Assembly (NCBI GenBank): GCA_019634635.1
Contig: JAHCBB010000001.1
Coordinates: 1-64,000 of the forward strand
Origin: Verrucomicrobiia bacterium
GTDB lineage: Bacteria; Verrucomicrobiota; Verrucomicrobiia; Limisphaerales; UBA9464
Direction of reading: 5' to 3'
Length of the DNA: 64,000 nucleotides
The notes beneath the pieces are model-generated. The model was not told the DNA's origin. It worked only from the letters and a program-made list of their open reading frames with translations, and did not search any database. This document shows, one piece after another, positions 1 to 7,888 of the stretch. A program made the position numbers and the translations under genes. The first letter of the stretch is position 1, and the number at the start of each line of letters is the position of its first letter.

Positions 1-53
1 TTCAGAATCAGGCCCATTCTCTCTCTTTTCCTTCTCCAGTTGCGAAAGTCGGG

Positions 54-215
54 CTAATCCACCTTTTCCTGAATCTTTTCCCCGGCATTTTCAACGTCCT
101 TGCCGAAACCCGAAGCCGTGTTTCTGCAGCCGGCCGTGGCCATGCCGACGAGCAGCAGGCCGAATAGGCAGAGGATCAGCCCAACATTGCTTGATGCATT
201 TCTCATGGAGCTCAT
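54..215 (-). CDS. Entericidin-like small lipoprotein
   Basis: This 53-residue protein has an N-terminal hydrophobic segment (about residues 10-28) ending in a lipobox (ATAGC), so it should be exported and lipid-anchored. The mature part is short and carries the pattern GFGKDVENAGEKIQE, typical of the entericidin A/B family of small envelope lipoproteins with a role in stress or stationary phase. I chose the ATG at 215 because an upstream in-frame start would place a long Arg-rich stretch before the signal sequence. It lies 82 bases downstream of the csbD-like gene on the same strand and is probably co-transcribed with it. Function is inferred from the family only. Confidence 0.8.
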   Translation of the reverse strand: MSSMRNASSNVGLILCLFGLLLVGMATAGCRNTASGFGKDVENAGEKIQEKVD

Positions 216-297
216 GGATGTGGTGTTGAATCGTGCGAAGCGGTGATTACGAGCAGGGCGGCGGTTTCCCGCAGGGATTCCGCCGTCCGAGCGGAAA

Positions 298-504
298 CTA
301 GCAGCCGCATGAGCTCTTCTGCGTTTCGCGGAGGACCTCTTCGACGGCATCCCGGGTTTGCCCGGTGCGTCTTTGGATCCGACCCACCAGCTCCTCCTCT
401 TTGCCTTCGACGAACTGCAGGTCGTCGTCCGTGAGTTGGGCCCACTTCTGCTTCAGCTTACCCTTGGCGATGTTCCAATCGCCCTTGATCGTGAGTGTAT
501 TCAT
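298..504 (-). CDS. CsbD family stress-response protein
   Basis: A 68-residue hydrophilic protein whose N-terminus (IKGDWNIAKGKLKQKWAQLTD) and Gly/Glu-rich middle (EGKEEELVGRIQRRTG) match the CsbD family. CsbD proteins accumulate under general or osmotic stress in many bacteria; their molecular role is unknown. The C-terminus ends in SSCGC, adding two cysteines not usual for the family. It leads a probable two-gene unit with the entericidin-like lipoprotein. A sigma-54-like site (568-583) lies about 54 bases upstream of its start on the same strand. Confidence 0.9.
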   Translation of the reverse strand: MNTLTIKGDWNIAKGKLKQKWAQLTDDDLQFVEGKEEELVGRIQRRTGQTRDAVEEVLRETQKSSCGC

Positions 505-567
505 AATCGTTTCTGGTCAGATGTTTCCTGTGTTTCCGGGTCATCGCCGGAGATCTCGGTTGCCACT

Positions 568-583
568 CGCAGGACGGATGCCA
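568..583 (-). promoter_or_regulatory. Sigma-54-like promoter for the csbD-like gene
   Basis: Read on the minus strand this is TGGCATCCGTCCTGCG, with GG at -24 and GC at -12 separated by exactly 10 bases. The -24 element differs from TGGCAC at one base; the -12 element is CTGCG rather than TTGCA. The predicted 5' leader to the start at 504 is about 54 bases. GG-N10-GC is not rare in GC-rich DNA, so this is tentative. Confidence 0.4.
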
Positions 584-791
584 CCCCTGCGACCATCGCC
601 GTTCGTCTCAATTCGGGCGCAAACTGCAATTTCCGGCGCGTTTATCATGCGATGGCCGGCACCTCGCCACTTTGCAAATTGCCTCCGGCATCCGGGTGGC
701 GGGTTGCAGATTGCACGATCCGTAGGGAGACGTTTGAGAAGCCGTCGGCCGAACAAAGGTATGAGCAACGGGTTATGCATTACCTAGCGGT

Positions 792-807
792 TGGTACGCA
801 ACGCGCA
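792..807 (+). promoter_or_regulatory. Sigma-54-like promoter for the DUF1328 gene
   Basis: The sequence TTGGTACGCAACGCGCA (791-807) has GG and GC dinucleotides exactly 10 bases apart. TTGGTACG is one base from the consensus -24 element TTGGCACG; the -12 element GCGCA is weaker. A start near 818 would give a leader of about 53 bases before the ATG at 871. Confidence 0.4.
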
Positions 808-870
808 GAGGGGGTTGAAGGTTCCTTTTGGACGACGTCTCCAGCATCACACTGACCCCCCCCCACTTCC

Positions 871-1029
871 ATGCTCTATTGGACTGTCACCTTTTTGATC
901 GTAGCCCTTGTCGCCGGCGTCCTTGGGTTCGGGACGTTGGCGGGAACCGCAGGGGCCATCGCCAAGGTCTGCCTTGTCATCTTCATCGTGCTATTCCTGG
1001 TTTCGATCATCCGAGGACGAAAGGTTTGA
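871..1029 (+). CDS. DUF1328 (YtjA-type) small membrane protein
   Basis: A 52-residue protein beginning MLYWTVTFLIVALVAGVLGF and ending RGRK-V, with two hydrophobic segments separated by a small Gly/Ala turn (GTLAGTAGAIAK). This is the standard form of DUF1328/YtjA membrane proteins, which occur in stress-gene clusters across proteobacteria and PVC bacteria; the biochemical role is not known. The reading frame is closed and full length for the family. The next small membrane gene follows after 118 bases on the same strand. Confidence 0.85.
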   Translation: MLYWTVTFLIVALVAGVLGFGTLAGTAGAIAKVCLVIFIVLFLVSIIRGRKV

Positions 1030-1147
1030 ACCAACGGAGTCGTACCGGTCGCTCGCCCGATAAATTTGCCTCCGTAACCCGCATGCATAACCCGCTCGAA
1101 CCGGTAGTCTCCTGGCCGGCGTACTCCACACACCAACCCCGCACACC

Positions 1148-1294
1148 ATGCTCGAAACCATCGCCATCGTCCTGATCATCCTCTGGATCCTCGGCCTGGT
1201 CAGTACGTACACCATGGGGGGATTCATCCACGTCCTACTGGTGGTGGCGCTCGTTGTCATCGTGCTCCGGCTCATCCGGGGAAACAAGGTGTAA
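1148..1294 (+). CDS. Lmo0937-family small membrane protein
   Basis: A 48-residue protein starting MLETIAIVLIILWILGLV, followed by a Gly-rich turn and a second membrane segment (FIHVLLVVALVVIVLRLIRG) with a short basic end. Layout and sequence fit the Lmo0937 family of tiny inner-membrane proteins, often next to DUF1328 and CsbD genes. No enzymatic function is known. It probably belongs to the same transcription unit as the DUF1328 gene. Confidence 0.8.
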   Translation: MLETIAIVLIILWILGLVSTYTMGGFIHVLLVVALVVIVLRLIRGNKV

Positions 1295-1361
1295 TCGGCG
1301 TAGCGCGACGTCCATTTTCATTTCTGATCCTGCAACAGATCACTGAATCATAGACCACATC

Positions 1362-1676
1362 ATGAACGCCAAGTTTGAAACTCCCGACGCACTGCGGCAC
1401 GACTCCAAAGCGTTGGCTGATGACGCCCGCGAGCTACTCGATGCCACGGCGCACGTGGCCGACAAGAAGGTCACCGAGGCGCGGAAGCGTCTAACCACGG
1501 CCCTCGCATCCGTTAAAGAATGCGCCAGGGAGTTGTTTCAGGTCGCCGAGGAGAAGGCCATAGACGGCGCGCGCCAGGCTGACACCGTGGTCCGCGGCCA
1601 CCCCTATGAATCTATCGCGTTGGCGCTTGGCGTTGGGGCTTTGCTTGGTGTGCTCCTGTCAAGGCGCAGTCATTAG
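1362..1676 (+). CDS. DUF883 (ElaB/YqjD-type) membrane-anchored protein
   Basis: 104 residues: a long charged, helical N-terminal region (about 1-75, rich in Ala, Glu, Lys, Arg) followed by one C-terminal membrane helix (SIALALGVGALLGVLLSRR) preceded by RGHPYE. This matches the DUF883 family (ElaB, YqjD), inner-membrane proteins that in Escherichia coli bind ribosomes in stationary phase. Here the ribosome role is only inferred. It is the first of a three-gene set (DUF883, holin-like, YqjK-like) equivalent to the enterobacterial yqjD-yqjE-yqjK arrangement. Confidence 0.85.
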   Translation: MNAKFETPDALRHDSKALADDARELLDATAHVADKKVTEARKRLTTALASVKECARELFQVAEEKAIDGARQADTVVRGHPYESIALALGVGALLGVLLSRRSH

Positions 1677-1781
1677 GGGGGCCAGCACCCGGCCTCGAGG
1701 CGGCGAACGCCTGCGGTTCAACGCATCGCATCGCGGCTTAATCTCGTTGCCTCCGGGCAACCTGCGGGAGAATCCCAGACC

Positions 1782-2171
1782 ATGATCGATTCTGAAGCGA
1801 CAGACTCCAACTTGGGGTGGACCACCCTGCGCCTGGCGCAGCACGCGCTGGCAGCCGGGGGGACCCAGCTGGAGTTGTTGATGGTGGAGCTGCAGGAGGA
1901 GCGAGAGCGCATGTTCCGTGCCTTTGCGCTCCTGCTCGGGGTGGCGACGCTGGCGTTGCTGGTCGGCATCGCCTTCACGGCATCAGTGGTCGTGGTGCTG
2001 TGGCCTGCTTCGCGGGTATGGCCCCTCGCGATTTTGATGGTGGTCTACGCCGGAGGCAGTGCGGTCATATACCGGCGCCTGCAACGCCTGGTGACGAGCT
2101 GGGAATCCCTCCCTGAAACCCTTGGTCAACTCCGCCGCGATGGCGCGGCCTTGTCGCGCCGCCTTCAATGA
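1782..2171 (+). CDS. YqjE-like / phage holin family 3_6 membrane protein
   Basis: 129 residues with two membrane helices (about 47-69 and 76-98) between an N-terminal amphipathic helix (VELQEERERMFRAFALLLG) and a charged C-terminus. This is the layout of the putative actinobacterial holin-X / YqjE family, which outside phages sits in stress-envelope operons. Its stop codon overlaps the ATG of the next gene by four bases (ATGA), so the two are translationally coupled. There is no phage context, so a lysis role is unlikely. Confidence 0.8.
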   Translation: MIDSEATDSNLGWTTLRLAQHALAAGGTQLELLMVELQEERERMFRAFALLLGVATLALLVGIAFTASVVVVLWPASRVWPLAILMVVYAGGSAVIYRRLQRLVTSWESLPETLGQLRRDGAALSRRLQ

Positions 2172-2500
2172 ATCCGCGCCACCTGGAGAAGCAACTGCTG
2201 CTGACGGAGACGGAGGTGCGCCGCCGGCAGCTTGCGGCTGATTGGTCGACTACCAAGACCCGGCTGGAGTTGAGCATGCGACAGTCCATCAAGCTCGGGG
2301 CTTGCGTCCTCGTCGCCGCCGCGGGATTGACGGTTTTCAACCTTATTCGGGGTCCGACGCGTCCCACCAAACGCCGGCTTGGCCGTGGGCGCCAAGTCCT
2401 TCTCCGCGGCATTGAACTGGCGGTAGCAATTTGGGCAACGTGGAGGGCTCTCCACGACCGGGCTGAGGTCCAGCACCACCGACAGCCGCTGCGGCCGTAA
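2168..2500 (+). CDS. YqjK-like hypothetical protein
   Basis: 110 residues. The first 40 residues are charged and helical (LEKQLLLTETEVRRRQLAADW), followed by a single hydrophobic segment (about 40-60) and a basic C-terminus. Position and layout correspond to the small YqjK-type protein that follows YqjE in other bacteria, but sequence similarity is too weak to be sure. Start overlaps the preceding gene by four bases. Confidence 0.6.
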   Translation: MNPRHLEKQLLLTETEVRRRQLAADWSTTKTRLELSMRQSIKLGACVLVAAAGLTVFNLIRGPTRPTKRRLGRGRQVLLRGIELAVAIWATWRALHDRAEVQHHRQPLRP

Positions 2501-2725
2501 ACCTCGTGACCAGTGCAATTCCAACCGGGCTGATCGAGGAAGACTCGGAGATGCTGCGGGGGTTGACCGGTTTCACCGGTTTGGTCCCGGCGGCGATGCC
2601 GGTCCCAGGTCGCCCGGCGGACAGCCCTTCGACTTCCGCGGTGCGCCTTGTGCTCCTGCCCTATGGCTCGGCGCTGACGTGCCGTGACCCAATGAGAACC
2701 GGCCGCCGAATGGCGGTAGAAGCCT

Positions 2726-3208
2726 ATGAAGACAATCGAAAAATCAATCACGGTGCGAGTATCCGTAACCCGGGCCTATAACCAATGGACGCAATTTGAG
2801 GAATTCCCCCAGTTCATGGAGGGCGTCAAGGAGGTCAAGCAGTTGGACGAAAAGCGTCTGTCTTGGAAAGCGGAGATTGGAGGGAAGGTCAAGGCGTGGG
2901 ATGCGGAGATCTTCGAGCAAATTCCTGACCGACGCATCGCCTGGCGCAGCATGGGCGGAGCAAAGAACTCGGGTATGGTTAACTTTACCCCCGTCGGCCT
3001 CAATGAGACGGAGGTTAGCCTGGCCCTGCACTATGACCCGGAAGGACTGGCCGAGAATCTGGGCGATGCGCTGGGATTGGTGGCGGCCCGGGTGGCGGGC
3101 GACCTCAAGCGATTCAAGGACTTCATCGAGTCCCGCGCGGAGCCCGTTGCGGGCTGGCGGGGTGAGATTCAGGGCAAGAGAATCCTGTCCATGGGAAACC
3201 CGCCGTAG
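2726..3208 (+). CDS. SRPBCC family (polyketide cyclase/START-like) protein
   Basis: 160 residues beginning MKTIEKSITVRVSVTRAYNQWTQFEEFPQFMEGV, the classic first strand and helix of SRPBCC lipid/ligand-binding folds, followed by the alternating strands (KAWDAEIFEQIPDRRIAWRS, GMVNFTPVGLNETEVSLALHY) and the long C-terminal helix (residues about 115-140). Members next to CsbD/DUF883 genes are common in stress clusters; they are thought to bind hydrophobic ligands, but no substrate can be read from the sequence. No signal peptide, so cytoplasmic. Confidence 0.88.
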   Translation: MKTIEKSITVRVSVTRAYNQWTQFEEFPQFMEGVKEVKQLDEKRLSWKAEIGGKVKAWDAEIFEQIPDRRIAWRSMGGAKNSGMVNFTPVGLNETEVSLALHYDPEGLAENLGDALGLVAARVAGDLKRFKDFIESRAEPVAGWRGEIQGKRILSMGNPP

Positions 3209-3334
3209 CCGCCACTCAGCATCCGGGATGCACGCCGCCAGCTTCGGGCGCGGGGTGGCCGACGGGCCGATTCCGGCACGACGCTCAACATTCGGCCCAT
3301 CCCACCAATTGAAGCTCGTGACCACGGCCCAAGC

Positions 3335-4411
3335 ATGAAGTCCTTCCACTGCGATCATTGTGGCGCCCTGCTGGCCTTCGAAAACGTCCGGTGCCTGAGG
3401 TGCGATGTCGCGCTGGGCCTTCTACCTGACCTGCTCGATCTGAGTGCGTTGAAGGCCGAGAAGACCGGGCTGTTTCGGGCGCTGGCGCCAGCCGCAGCCG
3501 ACCGTTCGTACCGGCGCTGTCCCAATGGGCTGCAGCACGAGGCATGCAATTGGTATGTTCCGGTCGCCGATCCGGAGCCTTTTTGCCTAGCCTGCCGGCT
3601 GAACGAGATGATCCCCGATCCCACGGTCGCCGGCAACGGCGAGCGCTGGCTGCGGGTGGAACTGGCCAAGCGTCGGCTCGTCTATACCCTGCTGAGGCTG
3701 GGCCTGCCCCTGCATGAGGTCGCTGCAGTGCACTCCCCGGCCCTGCGTTTCCGCTTTCTCGGTGATGTGCCGGGGGCCGCCCAGGTGCTGACCGGTCACG
3801 AGGCCGGCGTGATCACGCTCAACATCGCGGAGGCCGATGAGGTCGAGCGTGAGCGCCGCCGCGTAAGCCTTCATGAACCGTTGCGCACCCTCCCGGCGCA
3901 CTTCCGCCACGAGGCTGGCCACTTCTATTGGGGCCGGCTGGTGGCGAGTTCGGCCTGGCTTGAGCCATTTCGCCAAGTGTTCGGAGACGAGACTGCCGAC
4001 TATGCCGTCGCCCTCGAAGCATACCATCGGCAGGGACCACCGTTGGAGTGGTTGGAGCGCGGCGTGAGCGCCTACGCCAGCGCGCATCCGTGGGAGGACT
4101 GGGCGGAGACGTGGGCGCATTACTTGCACATGGTGGACACCCTCGAGACCGCGGCCGGATTCGGCCTGTCCGTGAAGCCCCGGCATCCGGCGGCCACCCC
4201 TTTGGCGGTGGACCCGGGCCCGATCATCCAGTCGCAGGCCGATTTCGACGCCGTGTTTGCCAACTGGCTGCCCTTGACCCTGGCGCTGAACTCGATCAAC
4301 CGCGGGATGGGCCTGCCGGACCTCTATCCATTTGTCCTCGCACCGGCGGCGGTGGAGAAGCTCCGCTTCGTCCACAGCGTCATCACCGAAGCGGCGGCCG
4401 GAAGGACGTGA
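3335..4411 (+). CDS. Putative zinc-binding metallopeptidase (COG4307 type)
   Basis: 358 residues. The N-terminus has zinc-ribbon cysteine pairs (C6/C9, C20/C23) and a second set (C62, C71, C84, C87), followed by a helical domain holding HEAGH (residues 192-196), the HExxH zinc-peptidase motif. This combination is the COG4307 family, predicted cytoplasmic zinc peptidases of unknown substrate. The downstream kinase can start at GTG 4408, overlapping this stop codon by four bases, which would couple the two genes. Catalytic zinc binding is inferred from the motif. Confidence 0.85.
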   Translation: MKSFHCDHCGALLAFENVRCLRCDVALGLLPDLLDLSALKAEKTGLFRALAPAAADRSYRRCPNGLQHEACNWYVPVADPEPFCLACRLNEMIPDPTVAGNGERWLRVELAKRRLVYTLLRLGLPLHEVAAVHSPALRFRFLGDVPGAAQVLTGHEAGVITLNIAEADEVERERRRVSLHEPLRTLPAHFRHEAGHFYWGRLVASSAWLEPFRQVFGDETADYAVALEAYHRQGPPLEWLERGVSAYASAHPWEDWAETWAHYLHMVDTLETAAGFGLSVKPRHPAATPLAVDPGPIIQSQADFDAVFANWLPLTLALNSINRGMGLPDLYPFVLAPAAVEKLRFVHSVITEAAAGRT

Positions 4412-4440
4412 ATTTCCTTTGCCAGATCCCAACGTTTGAG

Positions 4441-6603
4441 ATGCTGGCGGTACGGATGAGAGCCCACCGGTCCCAGCTCTACAGCGCACTGGTGGCGGTG
4501 TGGCTCACGCTCTCCATCGCCGGGGTGGTGATGGCGGCCGTGAGCTGGGTCCGGCTGTCGGAGTCGGTGAACGCGGCGGTGGCGGTGAGCAATTTTAACG
4601 ACACCCTGGACCGCGTGTTTTCCCTGGTCCTCGAAGCCGAGTCCGGACAGCGCGGGTACACCATCACAGGAATCGAGAGCTTCCTGGATCCCTATGAGCT
4701 GGCGCTCCAGCGGCTTCCCGGTGAACTGGAGGCACTCACTGAGTTTTCCCTGATCGACCGCGAGCGGCAGCGGAAGGTCCTCGATCTGCGCGTGCTGGTC
4801 GAACTCCGCTTGAATCAAATGTTGGAGGTGGTGCAAGCCCGACGCACTCAGGGCTTCCCGGCGGCGGCGTTGCAGATTGTCACAGGCAATGGCGAGGAGA
4901 CAATGGACCAAATCCGCCTCCAGATTGGCGGTATGCGGCGGGACCGGGTGGGGATTCTGACGCGACACGGCGCCACAACGCGTCAACATCTCAATCGGGC
5001 CAACATCACCAGCCTGGTCGCTGGCGTCTTGGGCGTGGGGGCCGGGTTTTTCGCGTTCTTCCTAGCGCGGTTGAGCCTGGACCATGAGCGAATGGAGCGC
5101 CAACTGGCCGAATCTAAACTGCAGGCGGAAAAGGACAGCGCGCAGAAGAGCGCCTTCCTCGCGAATATGAGCCATGAAATTCGTACGCCGATGAACGCCA
5201 TCCTCGGCTTCACCGACCTGCTGTCCGCCGAGGTTCGCGAGCCGCGGCAACGGCGGTACCTGACCTCGATTCGGACGGCATCCGAATCACTCCTCCAGAT
5301 CATCAACGATGTCCTCGATATGTCCAAGATCGAAGCTGGCGTGGTGGACCTGCACCCCGAGCCGACCGATCCCCGAGAGATCTGCGAGTTCCTTCACAGC
5401 GTCTTCTCGGAACAGGCTGCCCGCCGGTCCGTGCAGCTCACGTGCGGCACTGCTGAGGACCTTCCGCGGGCACTGCTCCTCGATCGGACCCGGATTCGGC
5501 AGGTGCTTGTGAACCTCGTGGGGAACGCAGTTAAATTCACCGAGCGAGGCTTCATCCGGGTCCATATAATGTCGGAGGCACAGGCGGCCGTCGGCAGCCG
5601 GATCACCCTCGTGATCGAAGTGGAGGACACCGGGATCGGCATTCCGAAGGACCGGCTCGACGACGTCTTCAAACCGTTCGCCCAGACCGATCCGCGGCGC
5701 CCCCAGGAGCAGGAAGGCACCGGTCTAGGCCTCGCCATCGTGCGGCGGCTCATCGAGCTGATGGGCGGCACCGTCGCCGTCGCGAGCATCGAGGGCCACG
5801 GGACCACGTTTCGTGTGCGGATTCCCGACGTCGCGGTCTCCGCCCGGCTGCCGGCCACCCAGCTGCCGGCGTCCAATGCCGCGGTGGATTTCAACGAGTT
5901 CCGCCCTGCGACGCTGGTGGTGGCGGACGACAACGCGGTGAACCGAGAACTGATCGAAAGCATCTTCTCACCGACCCACCATGCCCTGCACTTCGGGGTC
6001 AACGGGGAGGAAGCTCTGGCGCTGGCGCGTGCGCTCAAGCCCGACGCCGTGCTGCTCGACATCCGGATGCCGCTGCTGGACGGAAGGGAGACCCTGGCAG
6101 CGATACGCCAGTCCCCGGGTCTCGAGCTCGTTCCCGTCGTAGCCGTGACCGCCTCCAACCTGGCCGACGACGAGCGGGAGTTCCGCGAGGAATTCGATGG
6201 GTACGTTCGCAAACCTTTCACTCCCCGAGCGCTGTTTGAGGAGTTGGCGCAGTTTCTGCCGCGGGCCGAAGTTCCAACGGCCGCGGCCGGTTCCGAACCT
6301 CTGCCGCCCACGACCCAGCCCCCCGGAGGCGCGCCGACGTTGCAGCGGGCCGAGCTGGCTGTTGAGTTGCACCGGCTGGAATCCAGCGATTGGCCAACGG
6401 TGCGGGACGGAATGTCCATGACCGAGGTGCACGATTTCGCCGCCCGGCTTCGGGGCTTGGGCGAGGACGCCGAATGCGCGCCCTTGGTGGACTACGCCGG
6501 AGTTCTGGAGAGTCACGCCATGGCCTATGATATCTCCGCACTGGAACCTGAACTGGCTCGTTTTCCCCAACTGATCAGCCAACTGGAGGCCAACACGGTA
6601 TGA
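4441..6603 (+). CDS. CHASE3 hybrid sensor histidine kinase
   Basis: About 720 residues from ATG 4441 (GTG 4408, overlapping the peptidase stop, is an alternative start). Order: membrane helix 1 (about 14-36), CHASE3 sensor region (about 45-180, with EAESGQRGYTITG), membrane helix 2 (188-211), coiled linker, HisKA with phospho-acceptor H245 (NMSHEIRTPMN), HATPase (N box near 358, GIGIP near 395, GTGLGLAI near 426), receiver domain with D540 (LLDIRMP) and K592, then a 110-residue tail with no clear Hpt domain. It autophosphorylates and should feed a phosphorelay. Its stop overlaps the next kinase (ATGA), so the two products are probably partners. Confidence 0.93.
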   Translation: MLAVRMRAHRSQLYSALVAVWLTLSIAGVVMAAVSWVRLSESVNAAVAVSNFNDTLDRVFSLVLEAESGQRGYTITGIESFLDPYELALQRLPGELEALTEFSLIDRERQRKVLDLRVLVELRLNQMLEVVQARRTQGFPAAALQIVTGNGEETMDQIRLQIGGMRRDRVGILTRHGATTRQHLNRANITSLVAGVLGVGAGFFAFFLARLSLDHERMERQLAESKLQAEKDSAQKSAFLANMSHEIRTPMNAILGFTDLLSAEVREPRQRRYLTSIRTASESLLQIINDVLDMSKIEAGVVDLHPEPTDPREICEFLHSVFSEQAARRSVQLTCGTAEDLPRALLLDRTRIRQVLVNLVGNAVKFTERGFIRVHIMSEAQAAVGSRITLVIEVEDTGIGIPKDRLDDVFKPFAQTDPRRPQEQEGTGLGLAIVRRLIELMGGTVAVASIEGHGTTFRVRIPDVAVSARLPATQLPASNAAVDFNEFRPATLVVADDNAVNRELIESIFSPTHHALHFGVNGEEALALARALKPDAVLLDIRMPLLDGRETLAAIRQSPGLELVPVVAVTASNLADDEREFREEFDGYVRKPFTPRALFEELAQFLPRAEVPTAAAGSEPLPPTTQPPGGAPTLQRAELAVELHRLESSDWPTVRDGMSMTEVHDFAARLRGLGEDAECAPLVDYAGVLESHAMAYDISALEPELARFPQLISQLEANTV

Positions 6604-7748
6604 TCCGCCCACCCACTGCCCCGCCGACCACCGCGCCAGCGCCGCCCGCCCGCATCCTGATCGTGGATGATCAGCCGGCGAACTTGCAGGTGCTGGGAGG
6701 CATCCTGGGCCTGCAGGGCTACGATGTCGTGCTGGCAGACAATGGGCCCACGGCGCTCAAGCGCCTGAGCCTGAGGCCGCCCGATCTGGTCCTGCTCGAC
6801 GTCATCATGCCGGGCATGGACGGATTCGACGTCTGCCGGTGTATCCGCGAGCAGCCCGCGTTTACCGATCTGCCGGTCATTTTTCTTTCCGCCGCGGACG
6901 ATAAAGATCTCACGGTCCGGGCGCTGGAAAGCGGTGCGGTGGACTACGTGACCAAGCCCTTCAACCAGGCGGAGCTGGTGTCCCGCGTGAGGACGCACGT
7001 GGCGCTCAAGGCCGCGCGGGACCGGCTGCGGCAGCTGGCGGAGGACAAGGACGAGCTGCTCGGGGTCCTGGCACACGATCTCAAGGGTGCATTGGGCTGC
7101 ATCCTGATGAGTTCGCAGTTGCTCGTCGAACGTGCGGAAGCGGACCCAAAGTTGCATCGACTCAGCCACAACATTCTGGAGACCGCCGACCGCACCCTGG
7201 CGTTCGTGGAACTATTTCTTTCCAACACGGCGGTCGAGCATGCCCTCGCTCTGGAACCTGCCGCGGTACGTTTCGGGGAGCTGGCCGCCGAAGTAGTGCG
7301 CGAGCAGACGGCGACGGCACGATTCAAACAGTTGAAGCTGCGGCTGGAGCCACCGGTATCGGATCCCGTCGTCCTGGCCGACCGCGTAGCCCTGCGGCAG
7401 GTGCTGGACAACCTGATCGGCAACGCCGTCAAGTTTTCTCCGCCCGGACGCTCGATCTGGGTGACTTTTGCCACCGACGCAGGTCACGCGGAATGCCGAA
7501 TCCGGGATGAAGGCCCGGGCTTCACACCGGAGGACCGCACCCGGATGTTCCGACGGTACAGCCGCCTTTCCGCCCGGCCCACGGGCAACGAGCCCAGCAC
7601 GGGTCTGGGGCTAAGCATCGTGAAAAAACTCATGCGTTCGCTGGGTGGGGAACTTCGATGCGACAGCGAAGCCGGCCGCGGTGCCACCTTCACCGTCCGC
7701 CTCGCCAGGGCATTGCCCGGAACCGCGAAGGAACCGCAACCTTGTTGA
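6600..7748 (+). CDS. Receiver-histidine kinase (soluble)
   Basis: 382 residues without membrane segments. An N-terminal receiver domain (about 18-135; ILIVDDQ, phospho-acceptor D67 in LLDVIMPGMDG, conserved TKPF lysine) is followed by HisKA with H159 (LAHDLKGALG) and a HATPase domain (DNLIGNAVKF near 270, GTGLGLSIVKKL near 334). Such proteins work inside phosphorelays, receiving phosphate from a hybrid kinase and controlling their own kinase output. Translationally coupled to the upstream hybrid kinase through an ATGA overlap, and 140 bases ahead of the sigma-54 activator. Confidence 0.92.
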   Translation: MIRPPTAPPTTAPAPPARILIVDDQPANLQVLGGILGLQGYDVVLADNGPTALKRLSLRPPDLVLLDVIMPGMDGFDVCRCIREQPAFTDLPVIFLSAADDKDLTVRALESGAVDYVTKPFNQAELVSRVRTHVALKAARDRLRQLAEDKDELLGVLAHDLKGALGCILMSSQLLVERAEADPKLHRLSHNILETADRTLAFVELFLSNTAVEHALALEPAAVRFGELAAEVVREQTATARFKQLKLRLEPPVSDPVVLADRVALRQVLDNLIGNAVKFSPPGRSIWVTFATDAGHAECRIRDEGPGFTPEDRTRMFRRYSRLSARPTGNEPSTGLGLSIVKKLMRSLGGELRCDSEAGRGATFTVRLARALPGTAKEPQPC

Positions 7749-7888
7749 CCCCCGATCAACATCGATTGCCAGATGGTTACAACAGCCCATTCCGCCGCCT
7801 GGAGTGCAGGCTACACGAGGGGAGACGCACCGATCCCTGCGGTGGCCATCGGTGCTCCTCGCTGGTTTGACCTCATTTCCATTGATCC

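Larger units (their letters stand above)
505..870. other. Divergent intergenic region, no gene seen
   Basis: The 366 bases between the csbD-like gene (minus) and the DUF1328 gene (plus) show no convincing coding frame. They hold two outward-facing sites with GG-N10-GC spacing, one for each flanking gene (568-583 minus and 792-807 plus), and little else that I can recognise. Confidence 0.5.

Noticed and set aside
1030..1147. GG-N10-GC site before the Lmo0937-type gene (around 1102-1116)
   Set aside because: The -24 and -12 elements deviate strongly from consensus; such spacing alone is common in GC-rich DNA.
4048..4440. In-frame extension of the hybrid kinase upstream into the peptidase gene
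   Set aside because: The extra residues are Gly/Arg-rich and are the shifted frame of the peptidase; the membrane helix follows ATG 4441 or GTG 4408.
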